Positions 34,401 to 43,600 of a stretch of 64,000 nt of DNA are shown here, piece by piece. The stretch comes from Liolophura sinensis. Taxonomy: Eukaryota > Mollusca > Polyplacophora > Chitonida > Chitonidae. Position 1 is the stretch's first letter, and each line of letters begins with the position of its first letter. Below the pieces are notes generated by a model that worked only from the letters and a program-made list of their open reading frames with translations, was not told where the DNA came from and ran no database searches. A program made the translations under genes and the position numbers. The stretch is from positions 3,679,246 through 3,743,245 of the forward strand of contig NC_088296.1 in NCBI RefSeq assembly GCF_032854445.1. Direction: 5' to 3'.

Positions 34401-37319
34401 AAAGGAACGCAAGGGAACGCAAAGGAAAGCAAAGGAACGCAAGGGAACATTACCGCAAGACAATTCATCAGAGTTGCCAGCTTTTTCCATTTCCTGCCCA
34501 AAGTAAAATTCATCAAAATCTGACTGGGTCTTTACTTCTTTCCGAAGGCTATTTATACTCTGAAGATATGTCACATGGTCTTGTGGTGAATAAAACAACT
34601 CGTCCTTACACACAAGAGTTTGAACGGAGTGAATTATGAATAACAGAGAGCAAGCATCACAACCCCGAATTCTAATAAACCACATAAGCCTACTGCCCTG
34701 TTGCTTCACCAGCTCAGTGTATAATTCTGTGAATATGTTACTCTTGCAGTTGTCCTGACTAATTAACATCCAACGTATTTCTGGAAAAAAATCCTATTTG
34801 TCCACCACCCTAGTGCGTTTTGGTTGTATGTCGCCTATGTTGTGGAAACATGACTTCCCTTTCAAATTAAATATATGAACCGGCAAATTAAAAGGGAGAT
34901 CACTCCAATAGTTTTGGGAGTGGGAGAAATGTTTATCATGAAATGGCCTATCATTAGTTATTTATTTAGGCTATCGGTTGTAACTGGGGGATACATGTTA
35001 CTGGGGGATACATGTTACTGATATTTACATGTAGTTGTATTCATTTAACGTTTTTGTTGCCATTATTTTTACATTTAGTGACAATGCTTCACAGTCAAAT
35101 TTACGAAATATTACACGACCCAAAAATCAAATTGATTTTTAAAAGCGGGATCTTTTGCACCTGACGACACAACCCCCACCCACCCGCTCTTGGCGACGCC
35201 CTGCAAGAGGAGGAGTGCCCAAGGCAAGCTACTGGCTTTTGTCAAGGTAAACTTTATGACAATCTTTCACTTATGGCGTTTAACAAATGTTGGAAACCTG
35301 CAGATCACTGTGGGATTCCCTTTCATCCCATCATTCTTCTGGCCATTGTCATACCAGTAAAACATTCTTGAATAATGCATAAAGATCTAATCAAGTAAAT
35401 AAACAAAATAAATCAAGATAGGTTTGGGTATGTAAATATGAATCACTGTTAATTTTTAATTGTCATGAAGATCAAAGGGGTATTAACCTGCAAGCAAAAT
35501 GCAGTCGAAGTATTTCAAGCCTGCAGCTGGACACTTACCCTTCTCTGTTCCACATTACCCAAAGGGAGACAACTACCTACTCCAGGTATGCCCACCCTTC
35601 CACAGGTGGCAGAACAAGGGGAGATGACCCTGGCCACATGGGGAGCCTGGTTCACCGCCTGACAAACACCCCTCAGCATTGTCCCTGGAAGACAAACACA
35701 GGCTGCAGTGTAATGTAACTGATCAAACAGATTCTAGTTGTGCAGTTCTGAATCACAAGTTGTTCTGAATGACTTTCACACAACACTTTCACACACTGGT
35801 TGGTTAACTGTAGTTTAATACCACACACAAAATTTTACTCTTATTCCGTATATGATGGCAGCCAGTTCCATAAAGCTGAAACAAGATAAATTCTGCATCT
35901 GTGAAGCGCATCTCTGTGACGTAACTATGTGGTGTTTGACAGAGCCAGTGATAATGGCAGTTGAGCTAATGACAACTACGCGGATTGTCTGAGATACTGG
36001 CTTTGAAGACAAAGATAATATATCAAAATATTTAAATTACACTTACTAACAAGACTTTCAAATTTATTGCTATCTAGCTTGCACCTGCATTATTAGCTTG
36101 CATTTGGTTAGTGGCCATTTGACTTACTTGATAGAGCTGCTATTGGCACTATAACCCAAAACTCTGGTCTCAGGGTAGCTTACACTGACTGATATGAAGT
36201 GACTGTTGGTCATCCTTAACACTCGATAAAATGACAACAAATTGACTCTTTGACAGCAAGCTGGTGTGTCATCACAACCACTGCGCATGCATGTCCAGTG
36301 ATTCCTCAGGTGTAAAATAACGCTGGCAGTTGTTAGTCCGAGTACACTGACTGTTGGTGGAGAAATATTCAGACAACCAGAGTCAGAGTGGAGCAAGTTT
36401 GTCTCAACGGTGTGACAGGGGTAGTGGCCCCACTAACCACTCCACCTACCTCTAGATGCTTAAATCTGCGCCATAACATCTACCCTTCCATTCGCCACAA
36501 AACATTTTGTAATGATAAACCAATAAAGTGTTGTTTCACACGTTAAATGCCTTCAGGCCATGTGATACTGTTGTGTTTTCAAGACATGTATTTAAAATGG
36601 GTGAATACAATTTTGGTAACGCATCCAAAAGCAGACTTTTGTACTTTTTCATTTCTAACAGTGATAATCTTAGTCTCATGCATTATTTTTGAAGCGCAAT
36701 ATTTAATTTGTAGAATTAGGTTATTTATAGTATAAAAATTTTGCAATATCTAAAATGAAATCAACTATGAGTAATAGAGTACAGGAGTTGGACTGTACAG
36801 TTCAACTTTTCACGTGATCCAGTCAAACGATGAGGCAAATGGTGCTTGTGTTCAAATCACTGATGAAAGTATGGCACGGCAGCATTTAACATGTGAAACG
36901 ATACTGTATTGGATTATCATTACAAAATTTTGTTTAGCAATTGGAAGAGGATGTGCTACAACATGGATTTGACCAACTATAGATAGGTGAAGTGGTTATT
37001 TGGGCCACTACCCATACCACAACACTGAGACAAACTTGCTCCACTCTGACTGTGGTTGAGCGGCCATGAATATGGCGAATCTGAATATTTCTCAACCAAG
37101 AGTCAGGCTAGCGGTTGTGTGCTGAGCAAAAAAGCAAGATGTCTTGGAATCACCACAGATATATGCCACGGAACAGAATAAGCATACCCAAGGTACCGTA
37201 GAAAGTGAAGCGGAGAGCACATCATGCGCTGAAACTCTTCTGATTTTGCCAACAACTCGCAACTTATGACAAGCACTTTTGTTCTGCCAACTTACTCCTC
37301 TGAGGGCTCTGCTAAACAA
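22319..37319 (-). CDS. MRPL9: Mitochondrial ribosomal protein L9 (bL9m), complete, 7 exons
   Basis: Structural protein of the mitochondrial large ribosomal subunit. Exons in transcript order: 37319-37197, 31652-31496, 28518-28394, 25799-25749, 24297-24196, 22952-22872, 22441-22319. All introns are GT-AG and phases join, giving 253 codons plus TGA; remembered vertebrate MRPL9 is about 267 aa. The start MFSRALRGVSWQNK is Arg-rich and looks like a mitochondrial presequence. Family matches seen: SASLST|NTIVVKR (human SLSQNRGTVIVER), PKPDIQCILTDDVEG (human PKENLELILTQSVENVG), GNRGDLLYVKRRLFRNYLYP followed by FAKYASPEN (human VRGDLVSVKKSLGRNRLLP, LAVYASPEN), and the C-terminal bL9 domain to INGTLTVPVKARIY. 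The gene spans 15 kb because introns carry huge tandem arrays. It is convergent with HR3 and head to head with COMMD4. Confidence 0.95.
22872..22952 (-). CDS. MRPL9: MRPL9 exon 6
   Basis: Acceptor tgttgacag, donor ACG|gtaagc. It encodes YVELTEDCIELPDEEITEPR followed by DLEIKVT, matching the vertebrate LKLPEEPIT...CEVTV segment. Confidence 0.92.
23441..24206 (-). repeat. 31-bp minisatellite seeded at MRPL9 exon 5 splice donor (about 24 copies)
   Basis: On the coding strand the unit is TCAGGAGAATG|GTGAGTGA plus 12 further intronic bases: 11 bases identical to the exon end and 20 of intron. The array starts at the real donor (24196/24195) and runs into the intron with point variants and a few indels. 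Plus-strand text reads CACTCACCATTCTCCTGACA. Confidence 0.93.
24196..24297 (-). CDS. MRPL9: MRPL9 exon 5
   Basis: Acceptor tctgtccccag, donor AGAATG|gtgagt. It encodes TAKKLFGMFLPVPMSGDNPW and then ILNKTHVKVAFRRM, aligning with the vertebrate segment KNNVKWELNPEIVARHFFK. Its donor begins the 31-bp array. Confidence 0.9.
25749..25799 (-). CDS. MRPL9: MRPL9 exon 4 (51 nt)
   Basis: Acceptor tctttcacag, donor ATG|gtgagt, phase 0 at both ends. It encodes ESGEERETAVESVYAKM, corresponding to the charged helix after LLRQ in vertebrate MRPL9. Confidence 0.85.
25905..26103 (+). mobile_element. SINE-A, diverged, near full length
   Basis: B-box side GGGTTCAAGTCTAGCTCATG, body CATAATGCTGAAATATTCTT with an internal deletion, tail CATAAAACGCCAATTAAATA. 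Confidence 0.8.
26215..26395 (-). mobile_element. SINE-A, minus strand
   Basis: Tail TTTATTTATTTGATTCGTGT, body GGCGGCCAGCATTATGGTGG and ACAGCCCGGGGGAAACCCAC, head side CGGCCGGAGAGGAAGCCTGC. Confidence 0.88.
26614..26745 (+). mobile_element. SINE-A fragment
   Basis: GGGGAGGTCTGCCAGCAACC to the tail ACAACACCAATCAAATAAAT, with an internal deletion of the CCCGGGCTCTGCCCGG block. Confidence 0.82.
26750..27240. other. Uncharacterised open frame and two divergent AAAATGGC starts
   Basis: Inside MRPL9 intron 3. Minus-strand frame 27,013-26,750 stays open for about 90 codons and includes a hydrophobic stretch (ALVTFVLFAMLWPLL). The frame lacks a proper ATG near its start. Motifs AAAATGGC point outward at about 27,023 (minus) and 27,232 (plus), which resembles a small divergent promoter with YY1-type sites. 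I recognise no family and this could be chance. Confidence 0.2.
27590..27750. repeat. 25-bp minisatellite, 6-7 copies
   Basis: CAAAAAGTAATGCAAACACT plus GTGCT repeats in MRPL9 intron 3, with single-base G/A variants. Confidence 0.93.
27813..28065 (-). mobile_element. SINE-B, partial minus-strand copy
   Basis: Tail GAGTGAGTAAGTGCTTGGGG and TCACGTCGTACTTAACAATT, body GGCAAGTAAGCTGCCCTGCC, CAGTCGTTGCACTATCCCCT. The tRNA-like head is missing. Confidence 0.82.
28394..28518 (-). CDS. MRPL9: MRPL9 exon 3: bL9 core
   Basis: Acceptor attcctcag, donor CAG|gtgagc. It encodes GVGNRGDLLYVKRRLFRNYL and then FAKYASPENIAEWKQLRQ, the most conserved bL9 stretch (GxxGDLxxVK and YASPEN). Confidence 0.97.
28640..31540 (-). 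repeat. 69-bp minisatellite seeded at MRPL9 exon 2 splice donor (about 42 copies)
   Basis: Coding-strand unit: 47 bases of exon 2 end (encoding HPKPDIQCILTDDVE) plus 22 intron bases starting GTAAGA. The unit nearest the exon is the exon itself (31496 junction). Copies fill almost the whole intron to within about 120 bp of exon 3. Donor variants are GGAAG|GTAAG, GGAGG|GTAAG and GGGGG|GTAAG, plus rare dead copies (GGAAGATAAG near 29,570 and 30,405). The unit has length 3n, which explains open frames of more than 700 codons on both strands. In the MRPL9 frame each unit reads to a TAA about 20 bases after the donor. Confidence 0.97.
31496..31652 (-). CDS. MRPL9: MRPL9 exon 2: N-terminal bL9 region
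   Basis: Acceptor cgtttgcag, donor GGAAG|gtaaga. It encodes NTIVVKRMYPPRLPKQGHRP and ends PDIQCILTDDVE. Its last 47 bases plus 22 bases of intron are the founding unit of the 69-bp array to its left. Confidence 0.95.
31897..31971. repeat. 17-bp tandem repeat, 4-5 copies
   Basis: TGGTGTCACCTGAGTTT repeats four times and then shortens, in MRPL9 intron 1. Confidence 0.93.
33260..34769 (-). pseudogene. Decayed hAT-like (DUF4371/ZMYM1-type) transposase
   Basis: Broken minus-strand frames in MRPL9 intron 1 line up in family order. FWGQGYCMSSQIKGI (34,000 region) resembles the GQSYDGASNMSG motif and is followed by a Y-x-x-x-NGACHISL stretch resembling the CAAHSLNLV motif. RKVIVGLCETHW (33,740 region) resembles LCxTRW. 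A late basic segment (CRISKRQSKREN, about 33,290) resembles the RKKRQFDYE region. Frames are shifted and stops intervene, so it is dead. Terminal inverted repeats and target duplications were not identified. The match is from remembered motifs only. Confidence 0.5.
34381..34449. repeat. 10-bp tandem repeat (AAAGGAACGC)
   Basis: About seven copies inside the hAT-like remnant, suggesting that expansion followed insertion. Confidence 0.92.
34800..36339. other. MRPL9 intron 1 sequence, no gene
   Basis: No exon recognised. Faint SINE-A-like words (ATTGTCATACCAGTAAAACATTC near 35,345) suggest a very old copy. Confidence 0.35.
36340..37105. mobile_element. Inverted-repeat (foldback/MITE-like) element upstream of MRPL9 exon 2
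   Basis: The arm at about 36,358-36,435 (GAGAAATATTCAGACAACCA, AGTCAGAGTGGAGCAAGTTT, GGGTAGTGGCCC) is inverted at about 37,000-37,095 (GGGCCACTACCC, AAACTTGCTCCACTCTGACT, TGAATATTTCTC). The right arm carries about 15 extra bases. The arms are about 560 bp apart and end about 90 bp before the MRPL9 exon 1 donor. No coding capacity was seen between them. Confidence 0.7.
37197..37319 (-). CDS. MRPL9: MRPL9 exon 1: mitochondrial presequence
   Basis: ATG at 37319. It encodes MFSRALRGVSWQNKSACHKL and ends SASLST at donor ACG|gtacct. The donor is weaker than the others but in phase 0 with exon 2. Basic residues without acids near the start fit an amphipathic import signal. Confidence 0.85.
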
Positions 37320-38027
37320 CAGAGATTTGAAAACGAACGTCGTCTCAGCTCTGATCGAACTACATCTTATATCGAATACCGGTAATAAATGTTTACAGCA
37401 GATTTCTTTTCAATCAGCTGTTCGTAGCCACAAACAGTACATTGCACCGCAGAAACAACCAGAAATGTATAAATCATGTGCCAGAAGAACTGGAAAGAAC
37501 TAGCCAGAGAAGAAAGACACAGTTGATAGAGCTCGTACCCGACGGATCTACACAGACGTTATTCGGAACTGCTAAATCAAGTGTATTTTATTTATGACTA
37601 TAAGCGTTGTTGTTGTTCAGTCTCAAAACGACACAGGCACAATCTGGAAATAATGCTTAAAATTACATTGTTTTTAATTGACAGCCATTTAGATCAACTG
37701 GTAGTTGGAGAATAAGTCTGGTAATGTACATGGTCAAGGAAATCAGCCAATAACTTTGGTATACGCACCGTTTTAAAACTGTGCTTTCACCTGCGACATG
37801 TGCAGATATTGTTCAGTCACCAGATGGCGCTTCAGTTCAAGCAAACCTAAAATAATACGAAGATGGATTACAGGCTAATTTTATTTCATCACAGATTTCT
37901 TTGTCAGAAAAAGGAAATCAGATTTTTGTTATATTTTACACCGTGACTAATAAATAAAAATATAATAATAGGATTTCTCTTTCTCTTTCGAATCTGTATT
38001 CCTTCCGGAATTCAAGTGCAACCAATC
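37320..38027. promoter_or_regulatory. Putative bidirectional MRPL9/COMMD4 promoter region
   Basis: The head-to-head arrangement is inferred: the MRPL9 ATG is at 37319 (minus) and a tentative COMMD4 initiator exon ends at 38030 (plus). Just upstream of the latter are a pyrimidine-rich tract (TTTCTCTTTCTCTTTCG) and an ETS-like TTCCGGAA. No TATA box is obvious. The boundaries are inference only. Confidence 0.3.
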
Positions 38028-38030
38028 ATG
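38028..38030 (+). CDS. COMMD4: Tentative COMMD4 exon 1 (initiator ATG only)
   Basis: The first confident exon starts in phase 0 with RFRFCGD, and vertebrate COMMD4 starts MRFRFCGD. An upstream exon ending in ATG is therefore needed. ATG|gtaggt at 38028 gives a good donor beside an ETS-like, pyrimidine-rich promoter-like stretch. Weaker alternatives are ATG|gtaaat near 38,570 and ATG|gtaaaa at 40251. Confidence 0.35.
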
Positions 38031-40575
38031 GTAGGTGGTACCGTCTGCTGTTTTCTTTCCTATCAAAATGTTGTTTAACCTTACAGTTATTGAAATGCCA
38101 GCTCATTTGTTACAGATGTATGGTGTTTGACTTTGTCTTGCTAGCACGTTTTATCAGTTTGAGTTATTTGCGACAAGTTGTACAATCGACACACTGGTAA
38201 TCAAAATGAAAATGTTGATGGAGCGCTGTTGACAACAGGGATGAAGTGACAGGAATGGCATAGCCAAATGATTTTCAAAATTCATAGAAACCACAACAAA
38301 CTATATATTTTTGGAAAGCTCAATATATGTGTGTTTCAAAAATACATTGTTCATGATTCAGCAATGAGACATATTTGCGCACGACCACCTGGAATGCAGC
38401 CCCTCCTCCCCTCCATAAAACGTAATTTTCTGTATAATAGTCAAAAATAACCTCACTTTTCTGCGGGTCAAAACAAGCCCTAAATTATTACTTTTAATGT
38501 TTCTCTGGGGAGTATATGGACACAATGTTATAATACTGAAAGAAGAATTACGGTATTGAAGAATTAATGGTAAATTCAGAGGTACATGCCACAAAATTAA
38601 ATATAAAAAATGCAGAAGTTCAGCTTTTTGGGTACCCCCATTTTGATTTTCCAGAAGCCATTTCGTCAAAAATATTTCTTCTTTGGTTAATTTGTAACAA
38701 GTAAAAATTAATTACTAATAAAGTGTTTGAAGTTTTCATGTTTAACTCAAAATTAAGTCTGATATTCTTTTGTGAAATCCACCCTATGAATATTTGCCCT
38801 AAAATAAAATGGTTGTTGTCGTATTTATCAGTTATTTTGACTAGATATTAATAATTATTTATTTTGTAATGCCATATTACTCTGTCTAAGCAAATGCCAC
38901 AATCTCTTCACATATAATCAGCTGTCAAGTATTTTTTATAAGAGCTCAATTGCTTCTGGAGGCATATAAGTTCCATCCTTTGCAATTCAAATTTATTTTA
39001 TTCATTTAATCAGACATTTACTTATATCACATGATTCAGTTTTAAAATAAGCTGATTATATGATCCGATCACGCACAGTTAGTAAGTCATTGTGAATTTA
39101 AAACCAGACAACTGAGCACTACATGCTTACTGAGCAATGCTGTGGACACTATGGGCTACAGTGTAAACAAGGGCTTTCAGCGCATGTGCACTTAGCATTT
39201 TGTTACTTCCTTCTGTCAAACCCCAACCGTCAAAATCAGTTCTAAAATCACTCTGGTCCTATGGTGAAACCCCAAAATAAGCGGGTCATTGTTAGCCAAT
39301 GAGTTTTTCTTTTGTTTTAAACTGTTATCAGCTGTGTAATATGCATAAAATAAACATATGTATGTATCTGAAGTCTTTAGCACAGACCCTGGCTTTGTCG
39401 TCACTGTTTCCTGCTGTGAAAATGACTAGTACACAGCCTCTAACACCTAGTTCCTCGATCCCCCCTATATATTGGGTGCTATTGTGATGCAGTAATACAG
39501 AAAAACATGGTGCGAAACGGGTCCTATGACTGGGCATCTTGAGGTCAGCTTTCAGCCATTTAACAAAAGAAACTGGTGCAGCCCCCTGACAAGCTTTGGG
39601 AACACGAATATGAGTCATGCTCAGTGTCTGTGAAAAAATGACACAACTGACATTCACAGTTATTGTTTATCCCTCTTTTGGAAATAACAGATTGAATGGA
39701 TGCTTTTACCTCAAATCCCTTCATAATAAATCACGTATATATGATCTGACGCTTTGCAAAAAACGAATCAATGTTCATAGCAAGAACTATTTATAGACTA
39801 GCTTTGAGCAACTGGGTTCTTGACAAGGAGCAGAGTTGATAAATAATATAGGGCTAAATGGGCATAATGCAGATTTTGGCCAGTTCCTAAAGTTTAAAAT
39901 ACTGCAGAACACTGGAACTAGCATGTTTGAAGGTTGGACACATTCTGATTACTTTTCAATAAAGAATTTCTTACATACAAGCTATATTTTTCATTTTTCA
40001 GGCTAAAATATTCCTTAGTGACTGTCTCACCAAGCCGGGTTAAGTTCACTTTGTGTTCACCTCCAGTACTTTAGTCACATGACCAAAGAGTGTGCCGATG
40101 ATTGGCTCAGAGTGGCTGTGATATCACTGCATAACTAAGAATACATGTACATACAGTACACATGGAAATCTGATGAAGGATCCAGTCCTAAATGTGCAAC
40201 TATTGACCGCTTACAACTGTTATTTACTGGCTATGTCATTCGGTTAAAGCATGGTAAAATTTTTCTCGCTGCAGGTAGTCCACGTTTAAGTGCTTACATA
40301 TACGCCCTCAGCATTGTATCCTGCTCTTGGATTGGCTGTTTGCTTGCCTTTAACACAATGGTTTCCTCCGGCAATATACCTGGCCATTGTCATATCAGTG
40401 AAATATTCTTTATCACTATCATAGGCAGTAAACACCAAATAAATAGGTAAAAAAATAAATTAAAATAAGTCAGTTCTTTCAATAGTCGTTCAACTTTAAA
40501 GATTCTTTCAACATGACCTCAGTTCATTTCAGTGCATGAACAACTTTCTTTACAGAGTGTTTCCTATTTTTTCAG
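38031..40575. other. Gene-poor stretch, probable COMMD4 intron 1
   Basis: AT-rich, no recognised exons, no arrays. It would be the first intron if the ATG at 38028 is used. Confidence 0.4.
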
Positions 40576-40647
40576 AGGTTCAGATTTTGCGGAGATTTGG
40601 ATTGCCCAGACTGGGTCCTGGCGGAGATTAGTACATTGTCCAGAGTG
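40576..40647 (+). CDS. COMMD4: COMMD4 exon 2
   Basis: Acceptor attttttcag, donor gtgagt. It encodes [20 protein letters not shown] and then LSRV, nearly identical to the vertebrate N-terminus. Confidence 0.97.
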
Positions 40648-43600
40648 GTGAGTTACCTCCCTTAATTGCCTTTCCATCTCCTTCAGCATGCTAAAAAGAA
40701 ACAGTTTTATAAAATATGTTGAGAACATCCAAAATAAATATGGATTATTGTATTGTGATTTTGTTGTTGTAGGGTCAGGGTGCAGTTCACATGTGTATAT
40801 AAATCACAGATACACAGCACAGTGTACGATAAGCACATCTTCATGGTACATGCACTGTGTGGTCTCCATTCTCCACAGGTTATAGGCCTTAGTACAGTGT
40901 GGTAACATGCATGTTCACTTCAATACAGTTGAAAAAGGGGATCAAAGATATTGCTAATAATAACAAGGGAGCAGAATACTGCTCTGCTTCTTCGTTTGTT
41001 TGTTATTAAAATGCTAGGTTGGGTATTTTTTCACCTTTTAAAGCAGTTATTGAGATTCTGTACTTAATATGGATGTATGGTGATATTGTTTTCAGACATC
41101 CATCAAAATGAAACTGCTGTGTGCTCAAGTGATCAAAGATCTTATGGGACAGGGCATTGATGTAAGTTGATAGTTCTGATAATATGTGCCTACAATTCAT
41201 GACAGAGTTGTCTCACCCTTAATATTGTAACTATATGTACTCAGTGAATGTGACTGCCAAGCCATTTAACGACCTCTCTCAGAATATGTCTAGCCCTATA
41301 TTAAAGAGGTGACAAGTTCAAATTCACGGTGCACTAATTCAGCTACGTTTTTACTTCTAACTGATCGGGCTTTTTCTTTTTGTTTCTGCAGTATGATAAA
41401 GTGTCTAAGCTGACAGCAGATGCAAAGTTTGGTGAGTTTTTTTTTTTGTTGACTTCCTAAATTTCTTCTGAACATGCTGAAGTCAATGAATTCAAATATA
41501 TTTGCACATAAATATGGTAAAAAATTGAATGTTCACACATGCCCAACATTCACATCAGTAAACATGAATCAACTCTGGTCATCTGTGTCAATGATTTGAT
41601 TTTTTTTGATTGGTGTTTTACGCCGTACTCAAGAATATTTCACATATACGACATCAGCCAGCTTTATAGTGGGAGGAAACCAGGCAGAGCCAGGGGGAAA
41701 CCCACAACCATCTACAGGTTGATGGCAGACCAGCTGTGTCATGGGTCAGTATTTGTAAAGCTATATAGTTTAACAGGACTTTACTTCCATGGCCATATCT
41801 GGAAAAAAGCTGAAGATTCTTATGCCAAACTTCAAAGATGGGATCAGGATCGTGATTGAAGATATTTGTTAAAATGCAAATCAAAATCATTCTCACTGAA
41901 AACTTTTAAAGTTTGTGAATAAAGTTTATTTAACGCGGCTTGATGAATTGGGGTGCCCAGTAGTTTTGGTTTCCAGAACTAAAATGGCTCTGTAAATAGC
42001 CCTGACTTTAAAATCCCTTTAACTGATGTTTTCTGGGTAGTAGTAGACCAAGGAGAAGGATACCTGTAAGTCATGATAAAGATTGTAATAGTAACTGTAC
42101 CATATGGTGAGCGGCCTATCACGAACAAGTTCATCATTTCAGCTGTACATGAGTTTTTATCATCAAGTTTTGTGGTCAGGCACCTTGGGCTGGTATATTC
42201 AGGGCACTCTGGTCAGACACCATGGGGTGGTATATTCAGGGCACTGTGGTCAGGCACCTTGGGGTTGTATTCAGGGCACTGTGGTCAGGCACCTTGGGAT
42301 TGTATTCAGGGCACTCTGGTCAGGCACCTTGGGGTGGTATATTCAGGGCACTATGGTCAGGCACCTTGCAGTGGTATATTCTGGGCACTCTGGTCAGGCA
42401 CCTAGGGGTGGTGTATTCAGGGCACTCTGGTCAGGCACCTTGGGATTGTATTCAGGGCACTCTGGTCAGGCACCTTGGGGTGGTATATTCAGGGCACTAT
42501 GGTCAGGCACCTTGCGGTGGTATATTCTGGGCACTCTGGTCAGGCACCTAGGGGTGGTATATTCAGGGCACTCTGGTCAGGCACCTTGGGATGGTATATT
42601 CAGGGCACTCTGGTCAGGCACCTTGGGGTGGTGTCTTCAGGGCTCTCTGGTCAGGCATCTTGGGGTGGTATATTAAGGGCACTGTGGTCAGGCACCTTGG
42701 GGTGGTATATTCTGGGCGGTCTGGTCAGGCACCTTGGGGTGGTATATTCAGGGCACCCTGGTCAGGCATCTTGGGGTGGTATATTCAGTGCACTCTGGTC
42801 AGACACTGTGGGGTGGTGTATTCAGGGCACTCTGGTCAGACACCCTAGGGTGGTATATTTTGGGCACCCTGGTCAGTTACCTGGGGATGTATATTCAGGG
42901 CACTCTGGTCAGTCACATGAGGTTGTATATTCAGGGCACTCTGGTCAGGCACCTTGGGGTGGTATATTCTGGGCACCCTGGTCAGTCACCTGGGGATGTA
43001 TATTCAGGGCACTCTGGTCAGGCGCCTTGGGGTGGTATATTCAGGGCACCCTGGTCAGGCACCTTGGGGTGGTATATTCTGGGCACTCTGGTCAGGCACC
43101 TTGGGGTGGTATATTCAGGGCACTCTGGTCAGGCACCTTTGGGTGGTATATTTAGGGCACTCTGGTCAGGCATCTTGGGGTGGTATATTCAAGGCATTGG
43201 TCAGGCACCTTGGGATGGTATATTCAGGGCACTCTGGTATCCTGTACCCATAAATCTGACCACAGGTATATAAATGTGGGAGAAAATTTCTTGAGTACAG
43301 TGGTAAAACCTGATCAATCATTGACTCATTTGGGCATACCTGGATTACAGAGGTCGGAGATGTGAAGGCCAGTATAGCTGCTCTGAACTTCATACTGTCC
43401 AGTGCTGCCAAGTATAATGTGGATGGAGAGTCGTTAGCTAATGAGCTACAGCAGCTGGGTCTGCCTAAAGGTGAGTGATTCCTCTACAGGTACATGTTGT
43501 GCCAGTTTTCTGACGAGAACTTGTAGCTGTGGTAAGTGTAACGCCTAAAGGCGAGTGATTCCTCTACAGGTACATGTTGTGGCAGTTTTCTGACGAGGAC

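Noticed and set aside
42170-43240. 37-bp array as a sixth donor-seeded repeat
   Set aside because: The unit contains no exon end or donor and is separated from both neighbouring COMMD4 exons.
42073-43273. Several 85-226-codon frames rich in [11 protein letters not shown]
   Set aside because: Artefacts of the 37-bp minisatellite in three frames.
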